DNA of 64,000 bases from NCBI RefSeq assembly GCF_029211185.1, contig NZ_JARGDO010000009.1:94718-158717 (forward strand). The letters run 5' to 3'. The notes beneath the pieces were generated by a model, which was not told where the DNA came from, did not search any database, and saw nothing but the letters and a program-made list of their open reading frames with translations. This document shows positions 42,251 through 50,175 of this stretch, piece by piece (within the stretch, counting starts at the first letter, position 1; each line of letters begins with the position of its first letter). The position numbers and the translations under genes were made by a program. The DNA comes from Tessaracoccus caeni. Lineage in GTDB: Bacteria; Actinomycetota; Actinomycetes; Propionibacteriales; Propionibacteriaceae.

Positions 42251-43717
42251 GTGTCGAATGGTGGACCTGAAGTAAGTCGTCGATCATTGGCGGGAATGGC
42301 TGCTGGTTTTGCGGCCGTCCCTTTCCTTGCTTCGTGCGCCAATGATGGTGGGACTGACGGTGGATCCACTCCGGATCACAAGGAGAGTGGTGCGGGCATA
42401 TCTGCTTCCCCAGGGACTGGTGAGTTCGATCTGGTCATCGCCGGGGCGTTCGTCTCGAAGCTCGGCCAGGTGGCCGACGTGGCGATCAAGGACGGCAAGA
42501 TCGCGGAGGTGGGTACGGTCGATCCGAAGCGGGCAACCGAGGTTGTCAGCGGTGAGGGCAAGTTCCTCGCTCCGAGCTTCGTGGATACCCACACCCACCT
42601 TGACAAGGCTCTCCTCTGGGATGACGACGCCTATCGCGCCGACGTCAAGGCCAACGAGGAGGCCTGGTACGCGTCTGATCAGAGCGATGGCTTCGGCTAT
42701 TCGACCGCAGGAATGGCCGAGCGTGCCTACATGGCACGCCTGATTGACGCGGGCACTTCCCAGGCGGACATCGTCGTCAAGGTCAAGGAGCGCATGACGA
42801 CCGTGATCGACTGGGCGATCGCGCGAGGCACCGGCACCATCAAGACGCACACCACCTGGGGTGAGATTGGCGTCCAGGCCATCACCGAGCTGAAGGAGGA
42901 GTACGCCGGCCGGATCGACCTCAAGGCGATCGTTCCCTGGTCTGCAGCGACAGAGAAAGAAAGTTTTACGCAGCTCACGCGAACAGACTATGAGAAGTAC
43001 GTGGAAAACGGTCAGGTCGACTTCATCGGTGGATATTTCTCGGTAGGTTCCGACCTTGCGAATATCGATTCCCTCTTCGCTTTTGCGGAGAGCAGTGGGT
43101 TGCCCGTCGATCTTCACGTCAATGAGCAGGACACGCCCGATTTCACCGAATACAATCACATTCTGGATCACGCGATCAGACTTGGCCTCGGCGACAAGCT
43201 CAGCTGTGGGCACCTGACCGCACTGGACGCGCTCGGCGTCGATCAGAACGATCTGGACGCGGTCATCGCCAAGGCGGCGCGGTCCGGCAGCAATGTCATC
43301 TCCCTGCCGTCGTGCAACATGTTCTTGATGGGCCGGAAGCAGGAGGTGCCGCGACGCCGCGGGACGACCCGTCTCGACCTGTTCCTCAAGAACGGCGTGA
43401 ACACGGCCTTCGCGTCCGACAACATCCGCGACGCATGGCGGCCCTACGGCAACGCTGACCTGCTTCAAGAGGCGCTGGTCGGATCCCACGTCATGCAGTA
43501 CGCCTATCCAGAGGATCTGGAGAAGGTGTTCGACATGATCACGTATAACCCGGCGCGCAACGCCGGGCTGGAAGGCTATGGCGTCGGAGTCGGATGCAAC
43601 GCCGATCTGGTGCTTCTCGATACCGACAGCGCGGCGAACGCGATCCTGACTCAGGCTGCGCGCATCGTCGTGGTCAAGGCCGGAGCGATCGTTGCGCGGG
43701 ACGGTGCGCTGGTCTGA
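42251..43717 (+). CDS. Predicted Tat-exported lipoprotein amidohydrolase (cytosine deaminase-like)
   Basis: A 488-aa protein. The start has twin-arginine motif SRRSLAG, a hydrophobic stretch and lipobox FLASC, so it is predicted to be exported folded and lipid-anchored. The mature part is a metal-dependent amidohydrolase of the CodA group: VDTHTHLDKALLW (HxH), IKTHTTWGEIG, LPVDLHVNEQDT (metal His), CGHLTALDALG (catalytic His) and TAFASDNIRDAW (Asp). Family substrates include cytosine, creatinine-like compounds and s-triazines; the actual one is unknown. AAGAAGGAG lies 8-16 bp before the GTG at 42251. CodA enzymes are normally cytoplasmic, so surface location is unusual. Confidence 0.85.
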   Translation: MSNGGPEVSRRSLAGMAAGFAAVPFLASCANDGGTDGGSTPDHKESGAGISASPGTGEFDLVIAGAFVSKLGQVADVAIKDGKIAEVGTVDPKRATEVVSGEGKFLAPSFVDTHTHLDKALLWDDDAYRADVKANEEAWYASDQSDGFGYSTAGMAERAYMARLIDAGTSQADIVVKVKERMTTVIDWAIARGTGTIKTHTTWGEIGVQAITELKEEYAGRIDLKAIVPWSAATEKESFTQLTRTDYEKYVENGQVDFIGGYFSVGSDLANIDSLFAFAESSGLPVDLHVNEQDTPDFTEYNHILDHAIRLGLGDKLSCGHLTALDALGVDQNDLDAVIAKAARSGSNVISLPSCNMFLMGRKQEVPRRRGTTRLDLFLKNGVNTAFASDNIRDAWRPYGNADLLQEALVGSHVMQYAYPEDLEKVFDMITYNPARNAGLEGYGVGVGCNADLVLLDTDSAANAILTQAARIVVVKAGAIVARDGALV

Positions 43718-43749
43718 GCGCAACTCGAGCGTTGGTGTTGGATGGCTCA

Positions 43750-43872
43750 GCGGGGTTGATTCCGTTCCGTTGCCCGACGACCTTTGGTTAGCGGGGTTGG
43801 AAATATCGGCATGCTGACGTCCATAACCCCGCTCCCTCTCGACAGGCTGTCCTGGCTGACGGAATCAGCCCC
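43750..43872. repeat. GCATGC-centred palindromic element (copy 3)
   Basis: The inner imperfect palindrome (43791-43832) runs GCGGGGTTGGAAATATCG to GCATGC to TGACGTCCATAACCCCGC. It is framed by outward copies of the tail: GGTTGATTCCGTTCCGTT on the left (43755-43772) and CTGACGGAATCAGCCCC on the right (43856-43872). It lies just after the amidohydrolase gene. Confidence 0.75.
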
Positions 43873-43954
43873 GATCCTGTCTTCATCATGGCCGCGACGA
43901 TGAGATGTCTATGGACTGGTCAGATTCGGCGAGCCCCCTCAATACTCTGGGGTC

Positions 43955-44449
43955 ATGCACTTCACCGAGTACGACACGCGGCTGGGTGCCTATGCCGTGA
44001 TCCTCAACGAGGCCGACGAGATCCTGCTGAGCTGGTTCAACGGCGAAGGCGTGGCCACCCCCTCCTGGACGCTGCCCGGCGGTGGGGTGGAGTACGACGA
44101 GACCCTGACCGACGCGGTGGTGCGCGAGGTGTACGAGGAGACGGGGTATCACGTCGAGGTGGGGGAGTTGCTCGTTGCGCATCACTTCACGGGGGCACGA
44201 TCTGTGCGTAGTCCAAGGCCGTTTCGTTCGCAGCGCTTCCTCTTTTCCGCCACCATCGTCGGCGGGACGCTGGGCACCACGGAGGAGGGAGGATCCACCG
44301 ATTTCGCTCGTTGGATCCCGCTCGCCGATGTGCTGAGCCTGGACGCGCCACGGGCGGGCATCGTCGATCTCGCGGTATCGCTAGCTGCCGGTCCGCGCCG
44401 CGCTCAGGGTGCTAAGAGCGCAGGATCATCGCGTTGGTCTGAGGGATAA
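43955..44449 (+). CDS. Nudix hydrolase
   Basis: A 164-aa pyrophosphohydrolase with an intact Nudix box: GGGVEYDETLTDAVVREVYEETG, given as GX5EX7REVYEEXG. It cleaves a nucleoside diphosphate linked to some moiety X and needs Mg2+. The sequence around the box, ILLSWFNGEGVATPSWTLPGG, is of the generic MutT-like type; the substrate cannot be read. The gene stands alone. The last 15 residues are Ser/Arg-rich and look non-conserved. Confidence 0.88.
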   Translation: MHFTEYDTRLGAYAVILNEADEILLSWFNGEGVATPSWTLPGGGVEYDETLTDAVVREVYEETGYHVEVGELLVAHHFTGARSVRSPRPFRSQRFLFSATIVGGTLGTTEEGGSTDFARWIPLADVLSLDAPRAGIVDLAVSLAAGPRRAQGAKSAGSSRWSEG

Positions 44450-44585
44450 AGCCACGGCGCGCTCTGTGTGCTGGCCGATCTCGCGTTGACTGAGCGGTTG
44501 ATCGTCGAGGAGGGCTCGGATCTGTGTGGTCCCGACGACGAGGCCGTGCGGCGTGTTGCGTGCGCAAGTGTGGATCTCGTCGTGC

Positions 44586-45089
44586 TCAGGCGCGAACCAG
44601 TCTGTTGGCGAAGGTGGACATGGTGTAGACGCCGATCCCGAACACGACCTCCAATGCCTGCTCCAAGGTGTGTCCGGCGTCGAGAAACGCGCGTAGTTCC
44701 TCGTCGGTGACGGCGCCGGTGTGATCGAGCAGCTGGATCGTGAAGACTCGAACCGATTCGAGCTGAGGGCCGGGCAGCGGTGAGTTCTCGAGTATCCGGC
44801 GGGCGAAGTCAGGGTGGCCGAGGCGCGTCAGCACCCGGCTGTGGATGGCGATGCATGTGTGGCACTCGTTGCGAGCGGCGACGCACAGCGTGACCACCTC
44901 GCGCGCGACCTCAGGAAGGGAGCTTTCCTCAAAACTCTTGTTCGCCTCGAGGAATCCGTTCAGCAGGCGAGGGGATGTTGCCTGCGCCGCAGCGGCCGGC
45001 GGGATGGCGCCGAACTTGCGCTGGATGGCGGCGAGGGCTGGTTGGGACTCCGCCGGTGCGGTGTCGATCGTGTGGCGTGGGAATGGCAT
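44586..45089 (-). CDS. AhpD-like/carboxymuconolactone decarboxylase-family protein
   Basis: A 167-aa protein with the redox CxxC motif in ARNECHTCIAIHSRVL and the following His, as in AhpD and related alkylhydroperoxidases. VVTLCVAARN and FGIGVYTMSTFANRL are conserved helices. It probably reduces peroxides or disulfides. Divergent from a MarR regulator 94 bp away, with two GTCAAC/GTTGAC operators between them, so it is likely induced by an oxidant or phenolic sensed by that regulator. Confidence 0.88.
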   Translation of the reverse strand: MPFPRHTIDTAPAESQPALAAIQRKFGAIPPAAAAQATSPRLLNGFLEANKSFEESSLPEVAREVVTLCVAARNECHTCIAIHSRVLTRLGHPDFARRILENSPLPGPQLESVRVFTIQLLDHTGAVTDEELRAFLDAGHTLEQALEVVFGIGVYTMSTFANRLVRA

Positions 45090-45107
45090 GGTGACTCCTT
45101 CGTAGTT

Positions 45108-45122
45108 GTCAACTGAGTTGAC
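45108..45122. promoter_or_regulatory. MarR operator-like site 1 (GTCAAC-TGA-GTTGAC)
   Basis: A perfect 6+6 inverted repeat with a 3-bp spacer in the divergent promoter region between the AhpD-like and MarR genes. Confidence 0.7.
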
Positions 45123-45155
45123 GAAAACATCATGCTAGGCTCGGCGTCGTAGATA

Positions 45156-45170
45156 GTCAATAGAGTTGAC
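45156..45170. promoter_or_regulatory. MarR operator-like site 2 (GTCAAT-AGA-GTTGAC)
   Basis: The same repeat with one mismatch, spaced 48 bp from site 1. It lies 14 bp before the MarR start codon, so binding would block its transcription as well. Confidence 0.65.
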
Positions 45171-45183
45171 GAAAGAGACGGGG

Positions 45184-45654
45184 ATGAAGGACGAATCGCT
45201 ACGCAAGCCGGGTTATGAGCTTCCGTTCCTGCTCCTGTCCGGCTTCCGAGTGCTGGTCGAAGAAGCCCATCGCCGGCTAGCGGATCGGGGGCATGCCGAT
45301 CTTCGACCGGCTCACGGGTTCGCGATGCAGGCGGTGGGGGCGGGGTCGACGACGGGCGAGGTGGCGCGCGCGCTCGGTGTCACCAAGCAGGCCGCATCGA
45401 AGACCATCGAGCGCCTGACCGAGATGGGGTACGTCGCGGCGTCGCGCGATCCCGCGGATGCGCGCCGCAAGATCGTCGTGCCGACGGCGCGTGGCATCGA
45501 CATGCTGGAGAAGAGCGCTGTGGTCTTCGACGAGGTCTACCGGGAGTGGGGAGAACAGATCGGTGTCGAGGAGTTGGACGGCATGCATGAGGGTCTCCGG
45601 GTGCTGGTGGGAGAGCGAGCCCTTCGGGTCGACCACGCCGGGTGGCTGGCGTGA
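45184..45654 (+). CDS. MarR-family transcriptional regulator
   Basis: A 156-aa winged-helix regulator: DLRPAHGFAMQAVGAGSTTGEVARALGVTKQAASKTIERL in segments (recognition helix), then GYVAASRDPADARRKIVVPTARG (wing). Length is typical. The ATG at 45184 is chosen; a TTG at 45166 would lie inside operator site 2. It is expected to repress itself and the divergent AhpD-like gene until a phenolic or oxidising ligand binds. Confidence 0.9.
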   Translation: MKDESLRKPGYELPFLLLSGFRVLVEEAHRRLADRGHADLRPAHGFAMQAVGAGSTTGEVARALGVTKQAASKTIERLTEMGYVAASRDPADARRKIVVPTARGIDMLEKSAVVFDEVYREWGEQIGVEELDGMHEGLRVLVGERALRVDHAGWLA

Positions 45655-46065
45655 GGTGCTGGGCGTCTCTTCTGGAGCGCGTGCCCACCCTGGTAGCGTT
45701 CCTCCTGGAAGCAAATGTCTAGGAGCTGACGCTCCGAAGGGATCGAGTCTTCGATCCTCTAGTGAGTCTCGTACTCGCCTCGCAGGATTTCCGCCGGGAG
45801 CACGTCCGTGTGTGGTCTCCTGCGATACACCTTCGCTGTGGCTCTGCTCATCGCCCACGGGCATATCGAGTACCTGGACAACCGATCCAGCGACGGCAAC
45901 AAGTGCACTGTCTACTCTCTTGTCGCGCAGAGGCTCGAGGGGCACTGGCTGTTCGCGGGGTATCAGAACACGCCACTCGCCGGTCATTAGAGCTGCTTTG
46001 TGAAACCCCGGACTATGCGCGTCAGGTTGGTTGGGTCGACTCCGTGTCTCAACACGCTCGACGAG
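45655..46065. other. Mostly non-coding stretch between marR-type gene and tRNA-Arg
   Basis: About 410 bp. A short hairpin, GGATCGA (45740-45746) with TCGATCC (45751-45757), may end the MarR transcript. A likely gene remnant at 45808-45990 is listed separately. Nothing else is supported. Confidence 0.5.
45808..45990 (+). pseudogene. Possible 3' remnant of a SnoaL/NTF2-like gene
   Basis: The 60-codon frame ends HIEYLDNRSSDGNKCTVYSLVAQRLEGHWLFAGYQNTPLAGH (in part), which resembles the C-terminal strands of DUF4440/SnoaL proteins, where a Trp-rich strand precedes a YQNTP-like end. The upstream half of such a protein is missing or in other frames. It may be a decayed gene. The match is by eye and weak. 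Confidence 0.35.
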
Positions 46066-46138
46066 CGCCCCAGGCAGGACTCGAACCTGCGCACTACAGA
46101 TTAGAAGGCTGTTGCTCTATCCGCTGAGCTACTGGGGC
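46066..46138 (-). tRNA. tRNA-Arg (anticodon UCU)
   Basis: 73 nt on the minus strand. Acceptor GCCCCAG pairs with CTGGGGC. The anticodon stem-loop is ACAGC-CTTCTAA-TCTGT, giving TCT, and the T-arm has GGTTCGAGTCC. CCA is not encoded. Confidence 0.95.
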
Positions 46139-46234
46139 CTCGTAGCCTGTGGTGGCTACTACAGGCTGAGTGTAGCGGCTGCCCGTCCGGGGTGATGGTC
46201 ACCCCCTGTCGCAGGCTGCTACTAGGCTGTGCGG

Positions 46235-46861
46235 GTGGCTAACAATCATTTGGTGTGGATCGACTGCGAGATGACCGGGCTCGACCTGGCCGGCGACGCG
46301 CTCATCGAGGTGGCGGCGCTGGTCACCGACGGCGAGTTGAACGTGCTCGGTGACGGTGTAGACGTCCTGATCAAACCCACCGACGAGCAGTTGGCCAACA
46401 TGGGCGACTTCGTGCGCAACATGCACACCAAGTCCGGTCTGCTCGATGAGCTGGCTTCCGGCACCACCCTCGCCGCCGCCGAGGCCCAGGTGCTCGACTA
46501 CATCCGCACTTACGTCCCCACCGAAGGCAAGGCGCCGCTGGCCGGCAACACCATCGGCACCGACCGCGCCTTTCTCGCTCGCGACATGCCCGCACTCGAG
46601 GGCTTCGTGCACTACCGCAACGTCGACGTCTCCTCCATCAAAGAGCTGGCGCGACGCTGGTATCCGCGGGTGCGTTTCCAGGCGCCGGCGAAGGTCGGAA
46701 ACCACCGCGCCCTGGCCGACATTCAGGAGTCGATCGAGGAGCTGCGCTACTACCGCGATGCCGTCTTCGTGCCGCAGCCCGGGCCATCGTCTTCGGAGCT
46801 GGCTGAGATCGCCAAGCGCCACCAGGGCGCTCTGACCGGGGCCCGCCCCGCCGACGTCTGA
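46235..46861 (+). CDS. orn: Oligoribonuclease
   Basis: A 208-aa DEDDh 3'-5' exonuclease degrading 2-5 nt RNAs and linear pGpG. Seen: [22 protein letters not shown] (first Asp-Glu), [17 protein letters not shown] (second Asp), and [19 protein letters not shown] (His and last Asp). Length is normal. GTG at 46235 gives the usual [10 protein letters not shown] start; another GTG two codons upstream cannot be excluded. It lies between tRNA-Arg and tRNA-His, a conserved chromosomal setting for orn in actinobacteria. Confidence 0.95.
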   Translation: MANNHLVWIDCEMTGLDLAGDALIEVAALVTDGELNVLGDGVDVLIKPTDEQLANMGDFVRNMHTKSGLLDELASGTTLAAAEAQVLDYIRTYVPTEGKAPLAGNTIGTDRAFLARDMPALEGFVHYRNVDVSSIKELARRWYPRVRFQAPAKVGNHRALADIQESIEELRYYRDAVFVPQPGPSSSELAEIAKRHQGALTGARPADV

Positions 46862-46949
46862 CCGCGTCGTCGGTCGGGGCGGGATCGATTTCCCGTGACA
46901 CGGCGACGTACGCTATTGTTTCCTGGTCGCCGGGCAACCGACGACGATG

Positions 46950-47022
46950 GTGGGTATAGCTCAGCTGGTAGAGCACCTGGTTGTGGTCCAGGATGTCGCG
47001 GGTTCAAGTCCCGTTACTCACC
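46950..47022 (+). tRNA. tRNA-His (anticodon GUG), probable integration target
   Basis: 73 nt. Acceptor GTGGGTA pairs with TACTCAC, the anticodon stem-loop is CCTGG-TTGTGGT-CCAGG, giving GTG, and the T-arm has GGGTTCAAGTCCC. The serine integrase gene begins to overlap it from the other strand at 47018, so the 3' end is likely the attachment site of the element to the right. Confidence 0.95.
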
Positions 47023-48697
47023 CCAAACGGGTCAGGTGTGAACTTGCGACCAAGGGTCCGCCCTTGGTCGCGGTTCGCGCCTGGCCCATCTTCTTTGCCT
47101 CGGCGGCCCAGCTCAGTGCGTCGGCATGGAGGCCGGACAGGCTCAGCCCGTCGTACGGGTTGCGGTAGCCGACGCGCACGTCGTTGTCCTCGTCGATGTA
47201 GATCGCCTTGAACAGCGCCTGATTGATGAGTCGTCGGTTCGCGTCGTCGGCGTGCTCGTAGATGTCGGCGGCGTTGGACAGCAGTTTCAGGGAGTCGTCG
47301 AGGTTCTCTCGCGCACTGGCGTAGTGGCCGTGGTGCGCGGTGATCCGGTGTTCGATGGTCTCCAACGAGGCGGTGATCCGGTCCTGTTCCTTCTTGAGGA
47401 GGTCGAGTGGGATGGCTCCGGCGTAGTGAGCTTGGAGCAGCTTCTGCTGCTCGCCTTCGAGCTGGGTCCTCCGGGACGCGAGGTCGGCGAGTTCGGCAGC
47501 TCCTTCGGTCATCATCTCGTCGAACCGGGCATGGATCATCGCCGAGACCGCCTCGATGGTTTCCGGGTCGATCTGCACCTTGGTGTAGAAGCGCTCGATG
47601 AGGCGTTCGACCTGCTCGATGAGCATCGCCTGCCGGGTGCAGTCACCTCTGCCGCCGTGGCGGCTGGCGCACACGAAGTACGGGTAGATCGTGCCCTGGC
47701 TGCTCTTCGCGTTGCACACCAGTAGCCGCGACCCGCACTGCCCGCAGAACACTGTGCCCTTCAAGTAGTGCTCATGGACTTGCGTCGCATCCGCAGCCGA
47801 GCGGTGCGTGCCGAGCACGGTCTGCACCTGGTCCCAGACTTCATTGGGGACGATGGCCTCGTGCGCTCCGGCGTAGGTCACGCCCTGATAGCGGACGCTG
47901 CCCTTGTAGTACGGGTTCGTCAGCATCCGGTGCACCGACGACTTCGCGATGGGCCTGGATGGTCGTCGCGGCGACGCTGCTGTCGTGAGCCCTCGCGCCA
48001 CGAGTTCCTGGTGGAGTTGGCTGGTCGTCCAGTCGCCGGATGCGAACACCTGGAACGCCCACCGGACCAATCGCGCACGCTCTTCGTCGATCTCGACGGT
48101 GCGTACCTCCCGCCCGAACTCGTCTCGTACCCCGACGTTGAGGTAGCCGATGGGTGCCTTCGTCACGGTGCCGCCCTGCGCGGCCTTCTGCGACAGGCCC
48201 TTGACGACCTCGGTGGCGAGGTTGCGGGAGTAGAACTCGGCAATCGAGGACATGATGCCGTGCAGCAGCATCCCCGATGGGGTCTCGTCGATGTTCTCCG
48301 TGGCCGAGACCAGCGTGACGCCAGCGTCCTTGAGTGCGAGGTGGATGGTCACGTCATCGGCACGGTTCCGGGCGAGCCGGTCGACCTTGTGGACGATGCA
48401 GTAGTTCGTCTTGTGCTTCGCGACGTACTGGATCATCCGCATCAGCTCGGGCCGGTCGGCCTTGCGCGCGGATTCGCCAGCGTCGACGAACTCCTCGATG
48501 ATTGTTGCGCCGAGCTGGTCGGCCTTGCGCTGGTTCGCCTCGCGCTGCGCGGGGATCGAGAAGCCCTCCGCCTGGCCGCCCTTCTCCGCCTGCTCCTTCG
48601 TGGAGACCCGCAGGTACGAGACGGCGAACGATCCGGGGAACGGGGTGGGTGCTACGAGGCTGTCTATCGCGGTGCGGTCCGCGTCGATGATCGTCAT
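47018..48697 (-). CDS. Large serine recombinase (integrase of the mobile element)
   Basis: A 559-aa site-specific recombinase. The resolvase domain has the catalytic Ser (about 32) in AVSYLRVSTKEQ and further active-site arginines in VHKVDRLARNRADD. The recombinase domain has APIGYLNVGVRDEFGREVRT. A zinc ribbon has CGQCGSRLLVCN and a later CTRQ, and a coiled-coil stretch (EGEQQKLLQAHYAGAIPLDLLKKE, in part) follows. The stop TGA lies inside the 3' end of tRNA-His, so the last codons read into the chromosome-element junction. Start: ATG 48697. It would cut and join attachment sites for integration, and excision may need a partner. Confidence 0.93.
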   Translation of the reverse strand: MTIIDADRTAIDSLVAPTPFPGSFAVSYLRVSTKEQAEKGGQAEGFSIPAQREANQRKADQLGATIIEEFVDAGESARKADRPELMRMIQYVAKHKTNYCIVHKVDRLARNRADDVTIHLALKDAGVTLVSATENIDETPSGMLLHGIMSSIAEFYSRNLATEVVKGLSQKAAQGGTVTKAPIGYLNVGVRDEFGREVRTVEIDEERARLVRWAFQVFASGDWTTSQLHQELVARGLTTAASPRRPSRPIAKSSVHRMLTNPYYKGSVRYQGVTYAGAHEAIVPNEVWDQVQTVLGTHRSAADATQVHEHYLKGTVFCGQCGSRLLVCNAKSSQGTIYPYFVCASRHGGRGDCTRQAMLIEQVERLIERFYTKVQIDPETIEAVSAMIHARFDEMMTEGAAELADLASRRTQLEGEQQKLLQAHYAGAIPLDLLKKEQDRITASLETIEHRITAHHGHYASARENLDDSLKLLSNAADIYEHADDANRRLINQALFKAIYIDEDNDVRVGYRNPYDGLSLSGLHADALSWAAEAKKMGQARTATKGGPLVASSHLTRLG

Positions 48698-48870
48698 GGC
48701 TCTTCTCCACAGTCACTGGTCCTGCCGACGCGGACTTGTGAGAGCGGATGTTGATCGTGAGAAGAGCCCGAAGGCTGTAGGACTAGGCCGAGTCGGCCAC
48801 GTTCACTTTGCCCCGCCGAGGCGAAGCGCTAGGACCACAACATCCGCCATCCGCGACGGATGCCAACATT
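48698..48870. promoter_or_regulatory. Integrase upstream region with nested inverted repeats
   Basis: The arms GGCTCTTCTC (48698-48707) and GAGAAGAGCC (48759-48768) are exact complements. GCGGATGTTG (48744-48753) and CAACATCCGC (48838-48847) form a second, overlapping pair. The first arm touches the integrase start codon, so binding there would control integration. No gene is seen. Confidence 0.5.
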
Positions 48871-49077
48871 CTACGACGACGCGCTCGCCCTGGCACGAGG
48901 GCGCTTCGGTCGCGCGGCGCCCTCCGAGCGGCAGGAGCCCGACTGCTGGAGCGCCAGGCGGATCAGCAGCTCGCAGAGCTTGTCCAGGTCGGGCGGCTCG
49001 TGGTACTCGGCGCGGATCGTCAGCTCGCGCTCGCTCTGCTGACGCTGCGCGGTCTTCCGTTCATATCGGCGCGCCAC
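48871..49077 (-). CDS. Small basic protein of the mobile element
   Basis: A 68-aa protein from a GTG at 49077, 3 bp after the stop of the DUF4913-like gene. It is very basic at both ends, with a central helical stretch (PDLDKLCELLIRLALQQ). It is co-oriented with the transfer operon and precedes the integrase by 173 bp. No known family is recognised; a DNA-binding accessory or excision factor is conceivable by position and charge only. Confidence 0.55.
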   Translation of the reverse strand: MARRYERKTAQRQQSERELTIRAEYHEPPDLDKLCELLIRLALQQSGSCRSEGAARPKRPRARASASS

Positions 49078-49080
49078 GAC

Positions 49081-49659
49081 TCACACCTCGCCGATCTCCG
49101 GGTCGGTGCCCGCGAAGAAGGCATCTTCTGCCTCCTGGCGCGCATCCACCATGTCGATCACGAACCGCACGAAGTCCTCGTCGCGATCCGTGATTGGTGC
49201 GTCTTCGATCGACGGCGAAGGGTCTTCGCCCGGCCAGCTCGTCTGGCGAGTCGGGCGGTCCCGGTCGAGCCGAGTGCCGCACGCCGCTACCCAATCACGA
49301 AGGCGAGCGCGGGCATCAGCGAAGTCGCGGTGCCAGCCCAGCGGCGCGGACCCGTTCTGCTCCGGGTCGTACGCGCACAGCCAGTGCAGGTGCAGCCCCG
49401 ACAGTTCCCAGAGGAGTTCGGGGTGACGGTGCCAGTACGGTGGTACGACGCTTGCGGGGAGTCCATAGGTGTGGCGCAGCCAGTCCACCCAGCGGTTCAG
49501 TTCGAGCAACTCGGCTTCGAGATCGTTGGCGGTCAGCAGGTTCCAGTTGACCGGGTGCGGCGGCTCGGGCGCATCGAATCGCGGGGACGCCGGGCCTGCC
49601 TCGGGTGGCATGTCGTCGTGCTCAGGGAGGAACTGATCGGTCATGGCTCGGTTGCTCAC
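49081..49659 (-). CDS. DUF4913-like protein
   Basis: A 192-aa protein. The central part reads ELLELNRWVDWLRHTYGLPASVVPPYWHRHPELLWELSGLHLHWLCAY in segments, a Trp-rich pattern I associate with DUF4913 proteins of actinobacterial mobile elements. The ends are acidic and probably disordered. The GTG start overlaps the SSB stop (GTGA); an ATG five codons later is an alternative. Function unknown. Confidence 0.75.
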   Translation of the reverse strand: MSNRAMTDQFLPEHDDMPPEAGPASPRFDAPEPPHPVNWNLLTANDLEAELLELNRWVDWLRHTYGLPASVVPPYWHRHPELLWELSGLHLHWLCAYDPEQNGSAPLGWHRDFADARARLRDWVAACGTRLDRDRPTRQTSWPGEDPSPSIEDAPITDRDEDFVRFVIDMVDARQEAEDAFFAGTDPEIGEV

Positions 49660-50093
49660 ATTCCGATGGCCGTCGCGGTGGACGGCACAGCCTGCTGAGG
49701 TGCGGCGAACGCGGTCGCGTCACGGCCGGAAGTGCGTTCGCTGCGATCCACTTCGTAGCGGGTGCGGGCGAGGTCGTGTCCGATGCGCGTCGCGATGAAC
49801 TCCTCGCCTTCGTAGCGCTGGCTGTTGCGCTCGTAGGAGTAGTCGCGCACCCGCCCGTCGGCGATGATGTTGTCGCCCTTGGCGAGCCGCTCGGCTCCCT
49901 GCTCGGCGGCACCGCGATACGCGATGAGGTCGTGGAAGGTCGTCTCCAGTTGCGTGAAGGTGTTATCGGGCTCCTTGCGGTAGTGCTCGATGCCGACCTT
50001 CATGTAGAGGCGCGCGTCGCCGCGCTCGGTGTAGCTGAGCTGCGGGTCCGAGGCGACGAAACCGGAGATGGACTGGTGGGTGTGAATGGCCAT
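49656..50093 (-). CDS. ssb: Single-stranded DNA-binding protein of the mobile element
   Basis: A 145-aa OB-fold SSB: SISGFVASDPQLSYTERGDARLYMKVGIE, TTFHDLIAYRGAAEQGAERLAKGDNIIADGRVRDYSY and GEEFIATRIGHDLAR, given here in segments. The acidic DDDIPF-type tail of housekeeping SSBs is absent; it ends STATAIGM instead. It probably protects the transferred single strand after conjugation or serves element replication. It lies in the operon between the coupling-protein gene and the DUF4913-like gene. Confidence 0.88.
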   Translation of the reverse strand: MAIHTHQSISGFVASDPQLSYTERGDARLYMKVGIEHYRKEPDNTFTQLETTFHDLIAYRGAAEQGAERLAKGDNIIADGRVRDYSYERNSQRYEGEEFIATRIGHDLARTRYEVDRSERTSGRDATAFAAPQQAVPSTATAIGM

Positions 50094-50175
50094 GATGGCG
50101 CCCTCCTGAACTTGGGCGACCAGCCGTGTGTGGCCGCTGTGTCAGGCAGGTGCGCTTCCGTACCCAGGTCTGCGC

